Source of the DNA: Stercorarius parasiticus | Lineage: Eukaryota > Chordata > Aves > Charadriiformes > Stercorariidae | DNA: 64,000 nt | Assembly (NCBI GenBank): GCA_013396915.1 | Contig: VWZL01002554.1 | Location: 699,176 to 763,175 of the forward strand | Direction of reading: 5' to 3' | Shown: positions 1-12,036 of the stretch, in pieces | Position numbering within the stretch: position 1 is the stretch's first letter | Layout of the letters: every line of letters starts with the position of its first letter | Translations under genes and position numbers: made by a program | The notes under the pieces: model-generated | The model's input: only the letters and a program-made list of their open reading frames with translations | Databases searched by the model: none | Told to the model about the DNA's origin: nothing

Positions 1-985
1 CCTATGGAAATAAGATCGATGATAACAACCAGTTTTGGTGTCTGTTATGGTCCACTCTAGTCATAAACTTGAAACCCTTTCCCAATTTCAGATAGATCTG
101 ACAGGTAATTTCAGGTTTCAGAGACACTGAACTGCAAATTTTAATAAATTGGTGATTGGGACAGAAGACGATCCAAAGCAGTCTATACTGAGAGAAAACT
201 TTGAGCAGAAACTCAAATATATAATATCAGAAACCAGACGAGAAAGGCAATGTCAGTGCTCTGGTCATGAAACAAGCTTTGGCCAGAATTTGCTTTTCAG
301 GAGAGAGCTCAACGACAAAACCTGGAGCTCCAGGCAATCAGGCTTCAGGCGTTCTGCTGATCATGGAACACTTCATGTTCCTAGTAAAAGAATTTGACTT
401 GTGACTGAAGTATTTCTTTGTAGATACTGACTTTTTCTTATTGTTTCATTTGAAGAGAATGAAATCTGCTACTCTAAAAACTTAACAGGAAGTAAAGAAA
501 ATGCAGTTCTTCTCCTGAATTTTCTAGACAAGACTGTACATTCCCCACACCCATTCACTTCTCTCTGAAGTTCTTCTATTCATTCATTTGCTTAATGATC
601 ACATACTTTTTCTTTTTATTTACAAATGACGAATAAGAAGCTATTGATTCCTTTTATTAAGTCAAAATTCAAATGTTGCCCGACTGAAGTAATTTATACC
701 AGAGATCATTTTACTGTCACTGTTTATAATAAGATACTGGAGACTGTATTAATGATAACTGTGGAGTAGTGAAACTGCATCTAATTTTGCATGGCAACAT
801 ATTTTTTCCCTTTCTTTCCATCATTATAAACTGATGTACAATTCCTGTTTTGGGTTGGAGCATGTCATCTTTTGAACTCCAAAATTGCTCTTTTTTTTCT
901 TTTTAATTCAAAGGTTAAAAAAATGCCCCAATGAGAAGAAAAATATGAGGCAAAATAAGTGCTGTACCTGGATAGGAACAGTCAA
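1..985. other. Non-coding AT-rich DNA, no feature seen
   Basis: I see no exon, RNA gene or recognisable repeat in this stretch. Open frames are short (82 codons at most) and have no protein-like composition. The sequence has ordinary AT-rich texture with short T runs near 890-905. Confidence 0.6.
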
Positions 986-989
986 GGGG

Positions 990-1650
990 AAAAATGCAAG
1001 GTGTGGAACAACTGAGTAGGTGGCAGATCTTCAAAAGGGAATTTGAATGTGAGTCAGCAGATCTATCCTGCTGCAAAAAAAGGAATCCTCATACAGGCTG
1101 CATAAATGGGGGTATGCTATATAAGGTATGGGAAGTAGTACTTCTTCGCCATATGAATAAAGCCTCATCTGGGATACTGTGTCCAGCGAAGGGCAAATAA
1201 CAGTTCAAGAAATGTCTGTAGTGATTGGCAAGAATCCAGAGGTGAACAAGAAGAATTATTAGAGGTCCAGAAAACACAACTTGTGAGAAAAGATTGAAAG
1301 AGTTTGGTTTGTTTAGTCTAGGGAAGGGAAGAATGTGGAGAGACATGATAATAGCCACTACGAACAGGACAAGACATGATGTGTTTGAATTGCCTCAACA
1401 GAATCAGGGTGGGCATTAGCAAAAAAAGCTTTTTAATGGCAAGATAGTGAAGAGCTGGATTAGCTTGCTTCAGGAAGCTGTGGAGTCTTTCACTGGAGAT
1501 TTGAAGAGCAATTTAGACAAACATTTGCCAGGTGAGTTATGAGACTGAAGTTTGCTTATATGTAACCCTGCTAGGGTAGGAGAATGCACTGGATCACCTC
1601 CTAAAGTCTATGGCAGCCTACTTTTTTATCTCAATTCTACTAGAGAGAAA
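990..1650 (+). mobile_element. Ancient CR1 LINE 3' fragment (degenerate)
   Basis: This is an old, internally deleted copy of the 3' part of a CR1 non-LTR retrotransposon. Recognisable CR1 blocks occur in the expected order. At 1160-1195 is a block like the CR1 'cctcacctggagtactgtgtccag' region, reading GCCTCATCTGGGATACTGTG here. At 1235-1330 is the 'ccagaggt...gaaaagattgaaagagtttgg...tttagtct' block. At 1450-1535 is the 'agagctgga...gtggagtctttcactggagatttgaa' block, followed by TTAGACAAACATTTGCCAGG. Faint 'actggatcacctcc' at 1590-1605 corresponds to the 'actagatgacctcc' near the CR1 3' end. No reading frame survives. The high divergence suggests an insertion older than the one at 5955. Both edges are approximate. 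Confidence 0.75.
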
Positions 1651-4600
1651 GTGATTTTTTTTAACCATTGTTTAAAATCATAATTTTTAATCTTTTAAAA
1701 TATATTTAAAGTGAATGGGGCCTAATCCTCTGTTTCCTCACACACAGTATTCCCACTTGCATGCACATAAGTGCATGCAAACCATTATTATCTTGACTGA
1801 TTATTATCCTGACTGTTCATTATTCTGAACATTTTATGTCCAGAAACAAGTGACTTTAAAGGCTAGATTAGATTTAGAGTTCTCACCTTCACAGTAACTA
1901 TAAACTGTGCAATATATATTTTTAAATATGTATTCATTAGTATTTTAAAAGTTCAACTATTCTATTAATAATTGGCTTAGTAAGCTTCAGTAAGCTTTAA
2001 AGTAGCTTTATAAGTCAGATACAGTTTTATTTGAGATAGCTATTACTGGGATATATTCAGTTATACTTTCTAACGTGAAAAGAATGTAGTATTCTGTTAC
2101 TGGTTTTTAATCTTTTTAGCTGTGCAAAGTAGAAACAGAAGGTAGCTGAACTGGACTTTGGCTGAAATATCCTTTCCATTTTATCAGTTCTACATTTACT
2201 GACTTTTAATTCTATTGTGTTCCGTCTGCTCCTGAATTATAGGTCAAAATAAACAAAAGTGGATGGTTTGCATTCCTTATGCTAGTCCTTGCAGGTGCAT
2301 CCCTTCTCACTCACCTCTCTAAAATCCACAGATCTACTATTTCCAGTCTGTCTTGCAGATGTCCCTTTATCTCTGTAAGTGTCAAAATAGAGTGTTGACT
2401 GGGTGCCTCCCAAGCAATGCAGGGAGAGGAGGAGAGACAGCTGAGAACAGCATCTTTGGAACAGCAGCAAATGGCAGATGGCTTTAATTTGATTTTTTGG
2501 ACCATTTTAGTTAGCCAAGTACAGAGGAATTAAATAGAACATAGGTTACGTGGCATTTTCAGCTCTCTTAAACGTGACAGCAATTACAGTGATGGAAAAG
2601 CTTTGTAAAACCCTTTCAGGAGGATGATCCAGCATAATCTGCTTCGAACACTAGATTTCACCTTTGTTGCTATCAGTCAGAAATTGAAATTAAACTTGAA
2701 GGATACAACTTAATAGTAGGAATGCAGTGACTAATAATTTGAGGAGAAACAGAAACAAGTATAACAAGGAAATATAGTACCTTAGTCCAGCAGGCATGTC
2801 TAGAAAAGAGAAATAAGCTACCAAAAAAAAATAATCATACCATTGGGTCTGTCAAAGCATGAACCTTAAAGCTAAATATGTGTTTTAAAAGGTCTTAAAT
2901 TATTCCATTTGGACTGATAAATTAGTTGAATTGAAATGAAAAAGAGAAGTTAAAATTTTTGGAGGAGAGGGTTATTTTTCTATGTATGTGACATAGAGAG
3001 AAATCAGCATGTGGACGACAAGATTGTAATGAGCTGTAAGACCAGTATCTGTATCAGGTCAGTGTGTTTTAGTATCTAATAGAATAGCAAATGCCAGTTT
3101 TCCAGATGCACATTTTAAAGATGTGCTTCCCTGCAAAATCATCTCTGTCAGCTCAGAAATAGACTATTATTTAATGAAAAATGTTCTGTCAATAATGGAT
3201 GTTCCTGTCCTTTATCTGTTGTTGAAAAGTTCACCCTGGTGAAAAAGAGTTGTTGATTTTTTTAACTAGCCTTTAGTGCATTGGATAAAGTTTGTCTTAT
3301 TTTACATGCACAGATACATGAATTCTGTGGTTCTGTTGTGAGCAACTACAAATTATTGTGGTTGTGGGGGGATTTCAGTAGGTTTGGAAATTACTACTTC
3401 AACAAAGGCTGTTTGCTTTGGTTGGCATTGGTTTTGCTAGTATATAAATAATTTAAAGCCTATTGATGAGGACAACAGGCTGATTTTGTAGCTCAGGGGC
3501 CACAGCAGTCATCCAGGGTGGCCAAAGGAGACAAAACAGGAGTCTGAACCTTAGTCTTTCTTGATGACACAGTTGTGCTGTCTCTCCCTCAATACATATT
3601 GCAATGGTAGGGCTGGTCTTTCTTATTTCTCCTAAGAGGGGAAGATTTTGTTCCAGCACAATTTTTATTATGGTGTGCTTTTTCTTCCAAAAACAGCAGG
3701 ACAAAACAAGTGCTGAAGCCTCTAAGATGTTAATAAAAATGGAAATTCTTGTCTTCCAGGCAGCTCTAGCTGGCGCCTGTTGCCAGTTTTGGGGAAGATG
3801 CTCATAGAGCTTCAGGAAATCAATAGCAGGGAATAACCTTACATTGGAAAGGTATCCAACTATATGGCATCTGTGTACGTGTGTATGTAATTTGAAGAGT
3901 TCTGTGATGTACAGTTCACCAAAAGCCATTTTCCACACTAGAAACAATGAGGACACAAAGTATTGGTTTCTGCTAACTAGTCTTGATGCTGTGATGTTGT
4001 CTTGGGGGTTTGGTCAATCTTGAAAACAAATTTCATTGACACTGTATGGGGAAAAAAAAAAAGTAAACTACCATATTGTCAACACCCTCCAGCTAGCTGT
4101 TAGTTCCCTACACGGAACTGCAAAGTGACATCTAAGTTGTGATTTATTTTTATAAATTAAGAGCAGGCCCATTATGCCAGGCCTGTAAGACTCTGGGTGT
4201 TTGCAACAGCCAATTACTGTGGAAACTACTTAAACAAATAAATGTTTGAATAAGGATCTGGAATAAATTCCTTCATTTTTAAAAAAAAATCATGCAAAAT
4301 ATCATTAGACCAAGACATCCTGACCACTTCATCTGTTTGCCTCTAAATCTGTATCCTTCCCTGCAATTCTTCACTGCAGATCTACAAAGGAATAAATGAA
4401 AAACTGCTCTTCTCCCATTTAACCTGTAGCAAGCAGCCTTTAAAAACAACTCTTCTCATCTGTTACACTCCAACCATATTTAGGTGTGTTTATCATAGTT
4501 GTGTGGTAGGAAATTATCTGTGTGTGTTTTGTAACACTGAAATCTGAGGATATGCAAGTACCGCTTTGAATCCAATATAATCCTGCACGTGAACTTGTCC

Positions 4601-5954
4601 CATTGAAATCCAATTCATAGAGGCACACCTGTACACACCCTTCCTGAATTCAATTCTAAACAACTCTGTCACTGTAATCCTGCTTGCTGTGGCAAATCTT
4701 GCTTCTTCAGGGAAAACCATAGCATACAAGAACCCGGTATCGTGCCATTCTATACTATTCCCTTCAATCTTTCCAAACAGTGTGAATGGAACAAATAAGA
4801 AAATGAACAGAAGGCACATAAATTAAACCAGTACATTTTAATACTTATCAATGAATACAGAGAGACACACAGACATAATTTTACACAAACTGAAAGGGAT
4901 ACTCTAAAGTATTAGACTGACTCAGAATTTAAGTTTTAAAAGCAATACTTCCTTTACATAGATTCAAATAAAATGAGACATGCTATTTGGTTTATTATCA
5001 TGCAACATTGAAGCCCACATGCAACTTGTTATCAAACTAAGTTACTAATTCTCTTTTCAGTGTTCAATATTTTTATTAGATCTATCTAGGTTTGCTTTAA
5101 TATTGTTGCACACACACGCAAATTTATTTTATCCCATTTACAATTACAGCTTTTGTGCTTTTTTCGCTGTAATCACAGGCTTTGCGAGCAATGAAGTTCC
5201 CAGTCAATGTGCTATTTATCACATGATCTATGTTCGTGTTTCTTATTTCTAGTTGCAAGGAAAAAAGCTTCTTAGTATGGCAATATTGGCTCCAGAGCTC
5301 CTATCTCCATGCGTACAGCACAAAATGTTCCAATCTGTCAAGGAGCCTCTAACTGTAACTCAAATTCATTCTATTTATAGTGAACTTAACACAGTCCATT
5401 TTCCCATAGGTTCATATCTTAAGTTTGATCCCTGGTGTGGATTTTCTTGTAGCTAACAAAGCCTGGACTTATGCTCCATCCTTCCCCTGAGTGAAGAACT
5501 ATTAGGGTCTCTTTCTGCTGTCCAACAGCTCATTTTTACAAAATGTTTCAGGACTTGGCATTTTTGATATCTCTGATCCTCTGAAAAAAATATGGTTGAG
5601 ATTTAATCTTTGGTTTAAAAGATTTGTGTTTGTAGGGGAAGGGGAAAGAATAGAAAGGAAAAGCAGATGCACAGAGACATACGGTCACACACATGCAGGC
5701 CACAGAGGAACAATGATGTGTGGAGAACCCCCAAAACCTGAGCAGAGCCAATGGTGCACCCTGACCCAGCTACTCCAAGGGCTGTTGCAGGGGGAAAATC
5801 AGCCCCATTGTCTGGATGTGAGACTCATCAGATGAGTCAATGGGAGATGTTCCCCCTGGTCACCTTAGAGACTGAGGGGATTAGAGGGGTATGGGACTCA
5901 TCCTGGGGTGCTAAGAAGACCATTTTTGAGATGGGGAGGCACTAAGGTCTGGGA
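1651..5954. other. Unique non-coding DNA
   Basis: No gene was recognised. The longest open frame lies here (3453-3956, minus, 167 codons). Its composition is unremarkable, it matches no family I know, and the plus strand over the same bases also carries an open frame, so I treat it as chance. A perfect 10-base inverted repeat lies at 1757-1780 and is entered separately. Near 1718 a 'ggggcctaatcctc' string recalls the edges of ancient amniote repeats, but it is too short to call. Confidence 0.6.
1757..1780. repeat. Short perfect inverted repeat (hairpin)
   Basis: TTGCATGCAC at 1757-1766 is followed by a 4-base ATAA loop and by its exact reverse complement GTGCATGCAA at 1771-1780. The arms contain TGCATGCA, itself a palindrome. 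This may be the core of an ancient palindromic repeat or a chance hairpin. No function can be assigned. Confidence 0.7.
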
Positions 5955-5979
5955 AAAGATCCATGATATTTGAAAAGTC

Positions 5980-6384
5980 GTGGTAGTCAGGTCAAAAAAG
6001 GGAAACATCGCACCCATTTTTAAAAAAGGTAGAAAGGAAGACTCTGGGAACTACCGCCCTATCAGTCTCACCTCTGTGCCTGGGAAGATCATGGAACAGA
6101 TCCTCCTAGAAGCTATGCTAAGGCACATGGAGGACAGGGAGGTGATTAGAGACAGCCAGCATGGCTTCACCAGGGATAAGTCCTGTCTGACCAACCTGGT
6201 GGCTTTCTACAATGGAGTGACTGCATCAGTGGACAAAGGAAGAGCAACGGATACCATCTATCTGGACTTCTGCAAGGCCTTTGACACGGTACCCCACAAC
6301 ATCCTTCTCTCTAAGTTGGAAAGATATGGATTTGATGGGTGGACTGTTCAGTGGATAAGGAACTGGCTNAGAAGGGAAGACTGA
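5980..6384 (+). pseudogene. CR1 ORF2 reverse transcriptase fragment (N-terminal half of RT)
   Basis: This open frame of 134 codons encodes part of the CR1 ORF2 reverse transcriptase, which copies the element's RNA at the target site. Counted from the first [10 protein letters not shown] (residues 24-30) is the early RT block. [12 protein letters not shown] (62-73) is the next conserved block; the usual glycine before KSC appears as [14 protein letters not shown] (94-106) is motif A, with the catalytic aspartate at residue 96. The motif C block (YxDD type), the thumb and the rest are absent, because the frame runs into the N at 6369 and stops shortly after. The first ATG is not a true start. 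It is merely the first in-frame methionine after 5' truncation and a probable small deletion near 5990. The fragment cannot be active. Its identity as CR1-clade RT is secure. Confidence 0.95.
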
Positions 6385-6424
6385 GAGGGGATCTTTTCAG
6401 TGCTTATAAATATCTAAAGGGCGG

Positions 6425-6637
6425 GTGTCAAGAGGATGGGGTGAGGCTCTCCTCAGTGGTGCCCAGCAACAGGACAAGGGGCAACAGGCACAAACTGGAA
6501 CACTAGAAATTCCATCTCAACTCTTTACCGTGAGGGTGACAGAGCACTGGAACATACTGCCCAGAGACGTTGCGGAGTCTCCTTCTCTGAAGATATTCAA
6601 AACCGGCCTGGACATGTTACTGACCAGCCTGCTCTAG
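6425..6637 (+). pseudogene. CR1 ORF2 C-terminal remnant
   Basis: Beyond the N at 6369 the frame 6425-6637 (70 codons) ends with the segment FTVRVTEHWNILPRDVAES, then PSLKIFKTGLD. This is the familiar C-terminal stretch of avian CR1 ORF2 (pattern: VTEHWN.LPRE..ESPSLE.FK..LD). The first 30 or so residues do not follow the same family, which suggests a frameshift near 6500. The product is a remnant and has no function on its own. It confirms that 5955-6719 is one element with its middle missing. Confidence 0.85.
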
Positions 6638-9291
6638 GTGAATCTGCTTTGGCAGGGGGGTTGGACTAGATGATCTCCAAAGGTCCTTCCAACCCCTACA
6701 ATTCTGTGATTCTGTGATTTGAGTACAAGAGAGGAAGAACTGACTGTTAGCATCTGACCTCACTCCTCAGTTGTCTCTTCACTTAGCTCCCCATCTTTTC
6801 TCATAGTTAGCTATGAGCTTTTAGGAGACACTGAGTCTCTAGAGATATGGGTTCAACAGCCCAGTCCTCTTCTATTGCACACAACTGTGTTACATGCAAT
6901 AGTCTACAGAAATTGACTATGGACCAGCTCAAAAATAATACACTTTTCATAGGTACTTTACTGGAAACAGGGTTAAAAACTTAAATGCTTGAATGGTTAA
7001 AAATGTACTTTAACGTATAGCTTCAGGGTCCTCAGTGCATCTAAAAATTCATTTTTTCTTCTCTCCCTTTGCTCAGATATCTCTTCTCCCTCTACAGGCC
7101 TTCTAGCTCCTTTTATATTCCTAGCCAGTAATTGCAGTCCCTCTCTGTCTTTGTTTTACTGGGCCAGACAAACCCTTCTCTTTCCTTCTTCTCTGTTATT
7201 TCTTCTCCGAAAGGCTTGCTGTCCTTGATGCTCTCTAGTATCTCTCCACTGCAACTTATCCAGATGCAGTTCATCTTTCCTCGTTATTGAAGCTTACCTC
7301 TCCAAGAGAAATTTAACGCTCCTTCCTCCAGTGGTGGACACAAAACAGTACCCGAGCAAGGATGCAAAAATGGTTCACAGTTAGGACTCTCATGATGCTG
7401 AATAATTCCATCTCATCATTAACTCAAAAAGTTTGGATGATTATTCATTTTGTGGATATAACATACATGTTCACCCAGCAATCTACTGAAACTGACTTAG
7501 ATTTAATGTCTTCCTTTTAATGTTCCAATTGACTCTAGGGCTACTTATAAAGGAACATATTGGATAATTAAAATGCTTCTATTTTTAAGATACACTTCGG
7601 TTAAAAAGCACAAGAGTGCATTTTTTTAAAAACTAAGGTATTTTAACATTTCAAATATGGAAGTTTATGAATTTATGTATTTTTATTAAAAAGAACAAAA
7701 TGGCAGAAACTCATAAATGTCACTGACTTGAATATACAAAGTATAGGATATACAGATTATAGGAATGTGTATAGGTCATTCACAAATTAAAACTATAGAA
7801 CATCAAACAAGGGAAATCATGCTAATTAACTGTTATGATAGCAAAAGCTCCTTTGTGTTGTTTATTTGTTTTATTGATTTATGGAGTAGCTATATCTGCT
7901 AGAGGCTTGTGATGTGAGAGAGCAGCTCAATCCAGCAGTCCTTCCCACAGAAATATTTCCAAAGGACATTCCAGAACTGGGGGCTGTAAAAAGATAAAAA
8001 TTAAATTAAAAAGTACTACCAAAAATATTAGCACAACAAAATTAAAACAAATAAATATGCCCTATTTAGACTTAGAGTGGACAAAACACAAGACAGAACA
8101 CAGAATCCATCCATGTGAGACAACTTACAAAACACGAAACCAGAAAAGGACAGGAACTAGTAGTATAGGAAGTTGGATTTCTCTCTATTTTCCCCTCCTG
8201 GGGTCTGTATTTTTTATTTTATTTACAATTATTGTTTAAAAGAAATGGTTGTAAACGTGAGATGGTAAGTCTGGAGACAGAAATAGTGAGGAGACACCCA
8301 AAAATGATACTTACAGTCTGGGAATGAGGAAGGTTAAGGTAAAGGAACTCCCAATAAAGTATTTAATCAAAGTGCAGGTCTGAGCTCAGGCATCGAGGGT
8401 GAAGGAAGCAAGAAAGAGTGAGCAGAATATCTTAGACTAACTATGATTCTATAAGGACCTTGGTGCCAGTGGGGCTGCCTTCTGCCTTCATTGCGCAGTG
8501 GGAGTGGGGACTCTGATGCAGAATTCACAGAAGTGGTGCTTATAATCCAAGCAACTCTAGCTCCAACATCTAGCAGTGGATGCAGAGTAACTTGCATTAG
8601 ACAATCCCAGAGCACACCTTGCATCTTCACCAAACCCCAAGAACTGAGACAAAGTGGATCCACTCCATCTCCCATTTAGGAACTATGAGTAGAAGGAGAC
8701 TGGTTACGTGTAAACATTTTGTCATCAAGCTATATTATTAAATACACCTCTGCAGCTGTTTTAAAGCCAGGTGTCTTTAGGCACTACAAGGATATGTGCT
8801 TTAATCCACGACGCACGGTAGATACACAGTACAATCAGGAACAGAACTCAGATTTGCTGGTAGGACCACACAGAATTAAACACAGGATGGATGCTTGAAA
8901 CCTCAGGCACCAAAGAATGAAAAAAGAAGATCAAATGTGCTCTTCTGAATGCTTTGGGAAATAAAACTTATTTTTTTTCCAGCACTCCAATCCCATAAGC
9001 ACCCTTTTGTTTTCAGTGCTTGATGATATTTGGTTTTAGTTTGCGGTTTTGCCATTGTTCTTTTAAATGAAGTAAAGAAACACATACTAAATAAAATTGG
9101 GAGTGTACTTGACCTCTAACATTTCATGAAAAGGTTTGTTATGTTTACCACATTTAAACGAAAAAAAACTTTAAATGGAGCAGCAAAAGAAAAGACTAGA
9201 AGGAACAAAGCAGTTGGGTGATAGAAAGTTTTCCTAAAGGCAAACTCTTTCCAAGGTAGGCTGAGATTATGGGACAAAACATTTAAGTAGA

Positions 9292-9325
9292 CAGAGCAGA
9301 GGAGAGCAGAGCAGAGCAGCAGACA
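9292..9325. repeat. Short imperfect GCAGA simple repeat
   Basis: Units of GCAGA and close variants (AGAGCAGA, GGAGAGCAGA) run for about 34 bases. The array is too short and impure to be more than a minor low-complexity tract. Confidence 0.6.
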
Positions 9326-11990
9326 GGTTGGCAGAGATCTACATTCACTTGAAACTGAGTGGTTTACAGCCACGATATGTCTCTGAGGCAAGTGGCCTGG
9401 GCTGTTCTTAATTTTTCCCCTTCCCTATTTTCTCAAGTGCATCTTGAATACTGTGCCAACCTATCTACCACTAACCTACCTACACAGTTAACTATTCCAC
9501 TTTCAAATACCCAGAGGGAACAGTCCATGATTTTGTGTATACCAGCCTTGAAGATACAGGCCAAAGCTAAAATATACTGGAAGTTGGAAACAGTCAACAG
9601 TCCGGAGCTTGTAGACTTGAGACTTTGATTCAATTTCTACAAAGAAGAGGAGTCCCAAGAAAAACACTGAACTATATGTAGGTTTTGAATACCCCAGAGC
9701 AAAGTTGTGTTTGGCTCAAAGGCACTATTTTCCAGCTTCTGCTTGTAGCGATTCTATCCAGGACTCAGTTTTACTTGGTGCTTCACTGCGGATAACATAA
9801 ACCACAAAAGTCTAAAAAAGAAAGATGGAATTCAAACCACTTCATCTGCCTTCACAAACCTTCTAGAGACTGGTCACCTCTTCAAGGTAGAACTACTCAT
9901 GTTTGTTTGGACTGCAGCCCTGGTTCATTCAACACAAAGTATAATGTAACGATATGGCTTAGCTTAAACTGCTTAACTGAGTATCTGGCACAGGAAAGCT
10001 CCAAATCAGGTGAATTTTGTGATCATTTTATCAATAGCATGGAAAGAAATCTAATGGAGCAGCTGTGTAGGCTTGGAACTCCAAACTGGTCCAGTAGTTT
10101 GCATGCTGCTAGTTCAGTTGATTGATTGGTAGGACTGAGCATGTATGTGATATCAATGACTTTCATTATTAAGGTCAAAGCTAAGGCAATGATAAGTTCA
10201 CCCAGTTCCCTGTGGCAAGATTCCAGACAGCAAACATAATGGTGAGAAATAATGCCGTGTTTCTATGTGACACTGTTGTGGGAGGGCCCTTTGAGTCTTT
10301 GTGTGAGGCGGATTTTCTACTTAATGCTGTCACTGAGACGTTGCAGTATTTGAAACAAAAAGTCTTAGAATTTTAATTCTAATTCAAATCCTCAGACTTA
10401 TGTAATATCTTTGATCCCATAGGTTCCCTACAGTCTTTACAAGCCGAGCAAGATCATGCTTGGAAACAAGCGTGCAAATCTTGTTGCGATTTTTTTTGGG
10501 CAAATGTTTTTTTCTGGTTCTCTGTTTTGCTTATAATTGTTCAATGCACACGTTGAGAATTTTTTTAATCATCTACTTACCAGCAAACTCTCTATTTAAA
10601 ACTGTGTCTAAGTGTTTGGTGCTATCTTTTTTTCTGTTGTGCAAGAGGGCACTTGATTTCCCTGGTTGGAAAATGAAAACTTTTATAAGCAGGAAAATAA
10701 ATAAATTTCAAAAAAACAATATAAATATCCACCTGACATATACCTGAACAACTGGATGTTTGTTTCTTTCTCTCCAAGAACAGATGATTGCTCCTACAAT
10801 GGTTAATCAAAATATAATTTTTAAAATATTCTGCAATATTGCAGTAGGTGCAAACATTAACCTCAACTTGTAAGTGACAACTAATACTTGTCTGTCACTG
10901 TGTAGCTCTCCATGTTGTCCCTAAAATTAATACTCAGCAATTTGCAGAAATATCATACTCCGTAATATTTAGAATGCAGAGTAATCTAAACTGGTAGAAT
11001 GTAAATAACTACAGTAGATTTTTAGTGATCATAAGTGATCATCGAATCTATTACCTCATCAGAGAATTGCTGCTGAGATTTCTCAGCCTCACATGTGGAT
11101 TTACTCTGACAAAAAGCACTCTCTAAGTCCCCACCACCTCCCCTCAGTCCCCACCATATCTCCTGGGATCATTTGCTGTTTACCTTGTGACAGCCACCAG
11201 GCACGAGTCACAAATCTCGACACTCCCTAGAGCTTCATTTGTTTTTCTCACTGGTGTGGCGTTTTAGTGATTAAAACGACTTCATTTTTCTCTTCCACAT
11301 GCCCATTGTTTCAGTGCACAGACTAGGTGTAATATATGCGTGACAAACCCTCCTGGACCACAAAGAAAAATACTGATTAGGCTTAGGTTTCCCTCATTTA
11401 GACTTTCTGCTCTTAGATTCTTATTGATGCCTGTTTCCCACTTGCTGTACCATATCACAGGCTTTGATGCCCATAGCTGGAAAGGATTTAGGCACCACCT
11501 ACTGAATTTCAGATTGATTCACACCATCAGTTTCAGTGGTATTACACTGAGAATTACTTTGACCCATTAGTTTTAAATAGTGCTTTTGTAGGAATTGTGC
11601 AGCTGGGGGAATACGTCTGTGTCCGATTACGAATTCCAATTGGGTTAGGGAAGATTGTTTCAGATATTGCAATTACTGTGAACTACGTAATTCATTGAGC
11701 AGCATGAAACTGGCAGGTCTCAAAGTCCTGTGTCTGGAATGGTGCCCCATGAACCTCAGGCTATGCTTGTGTGACAGTGGGTAATGCCACTGTGCTAACT
11801 GTTGCTGTCCATCCTTGCCCGCTCATCCACAGAAGGAGCTGGGGAAAACAAACTATTGCATTGTGGGGAGAAAAATGACATTGCAATGGGCTTTAAAAAT
11901 GGCATATGTCCTTCAGCTACAAGTACTGAACTATTAAAAAAGGCTGGAGATTGAACAGAAAAGGGAACTTTGCCTTATGTCTTGAAGACA

Positions 11991-12036
11991 CTGATCTTTT
12001 GATCAGATCTACTGATCGCAGATACTGATCAAAAAG
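11991..12036. repeat. CTGATC cluster with small hairpin
   Basis: CTGATC, TTTT, GATCAG at 11991-12006 is a perfect 6-base hairpin. The string ACTGATC occurs three times (about 11990, 12011 and 12024) and GATC five times within 38 bases. CTTTTGATCAG (11996-12006) also pairs imperfectly with CTGATCAAAAAG (12025-12036). Probably a local duplication; no function is assigned. Confidence 0.6.

Larger units (their letters stand above)
5955..6719 (+). mobile_element. CR1 LINE, 5'-truncated, internally deleted, with intact 3' tail
   Basis: This is the best preserved mobile element in the window, a CR1 non-LTR retrotransposon in the plus orientation. It is 5'-truncated, as most CR1 copies are. It enters in ORF2 just before the reverse transcriptase domain and ends in the characteristic CR1 3' terminus. 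That terminus is GGTTGGACTAGATGATCTCC near 6659-6678, then 'ggtccttccaacccctac', then a tail of two ATTCTGTG units (6701-6716) followed by ATTT. CR1 does not use a poly(A) tail, and none is present. The copy is interrupted at 6369 by an N. Sequence on either side of that base is not contiguous in a normal CR1, because the second half of the reverse transcriptase is missing. Sequence on both sides is little diverged from remembered avian CR1, so the insertion is comparatively young. The 5' edge is approximate. Confidence 0.95.

Noticed and set aside
3453..3956. Longest open frame (167 codons, minus) as a gene
   Set aside because: No family resemblance or repeats of protein character, an overlapping open frame on the other strand, no splice or promoter context. 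One frame of this length is plausible by chance in 64 kb.
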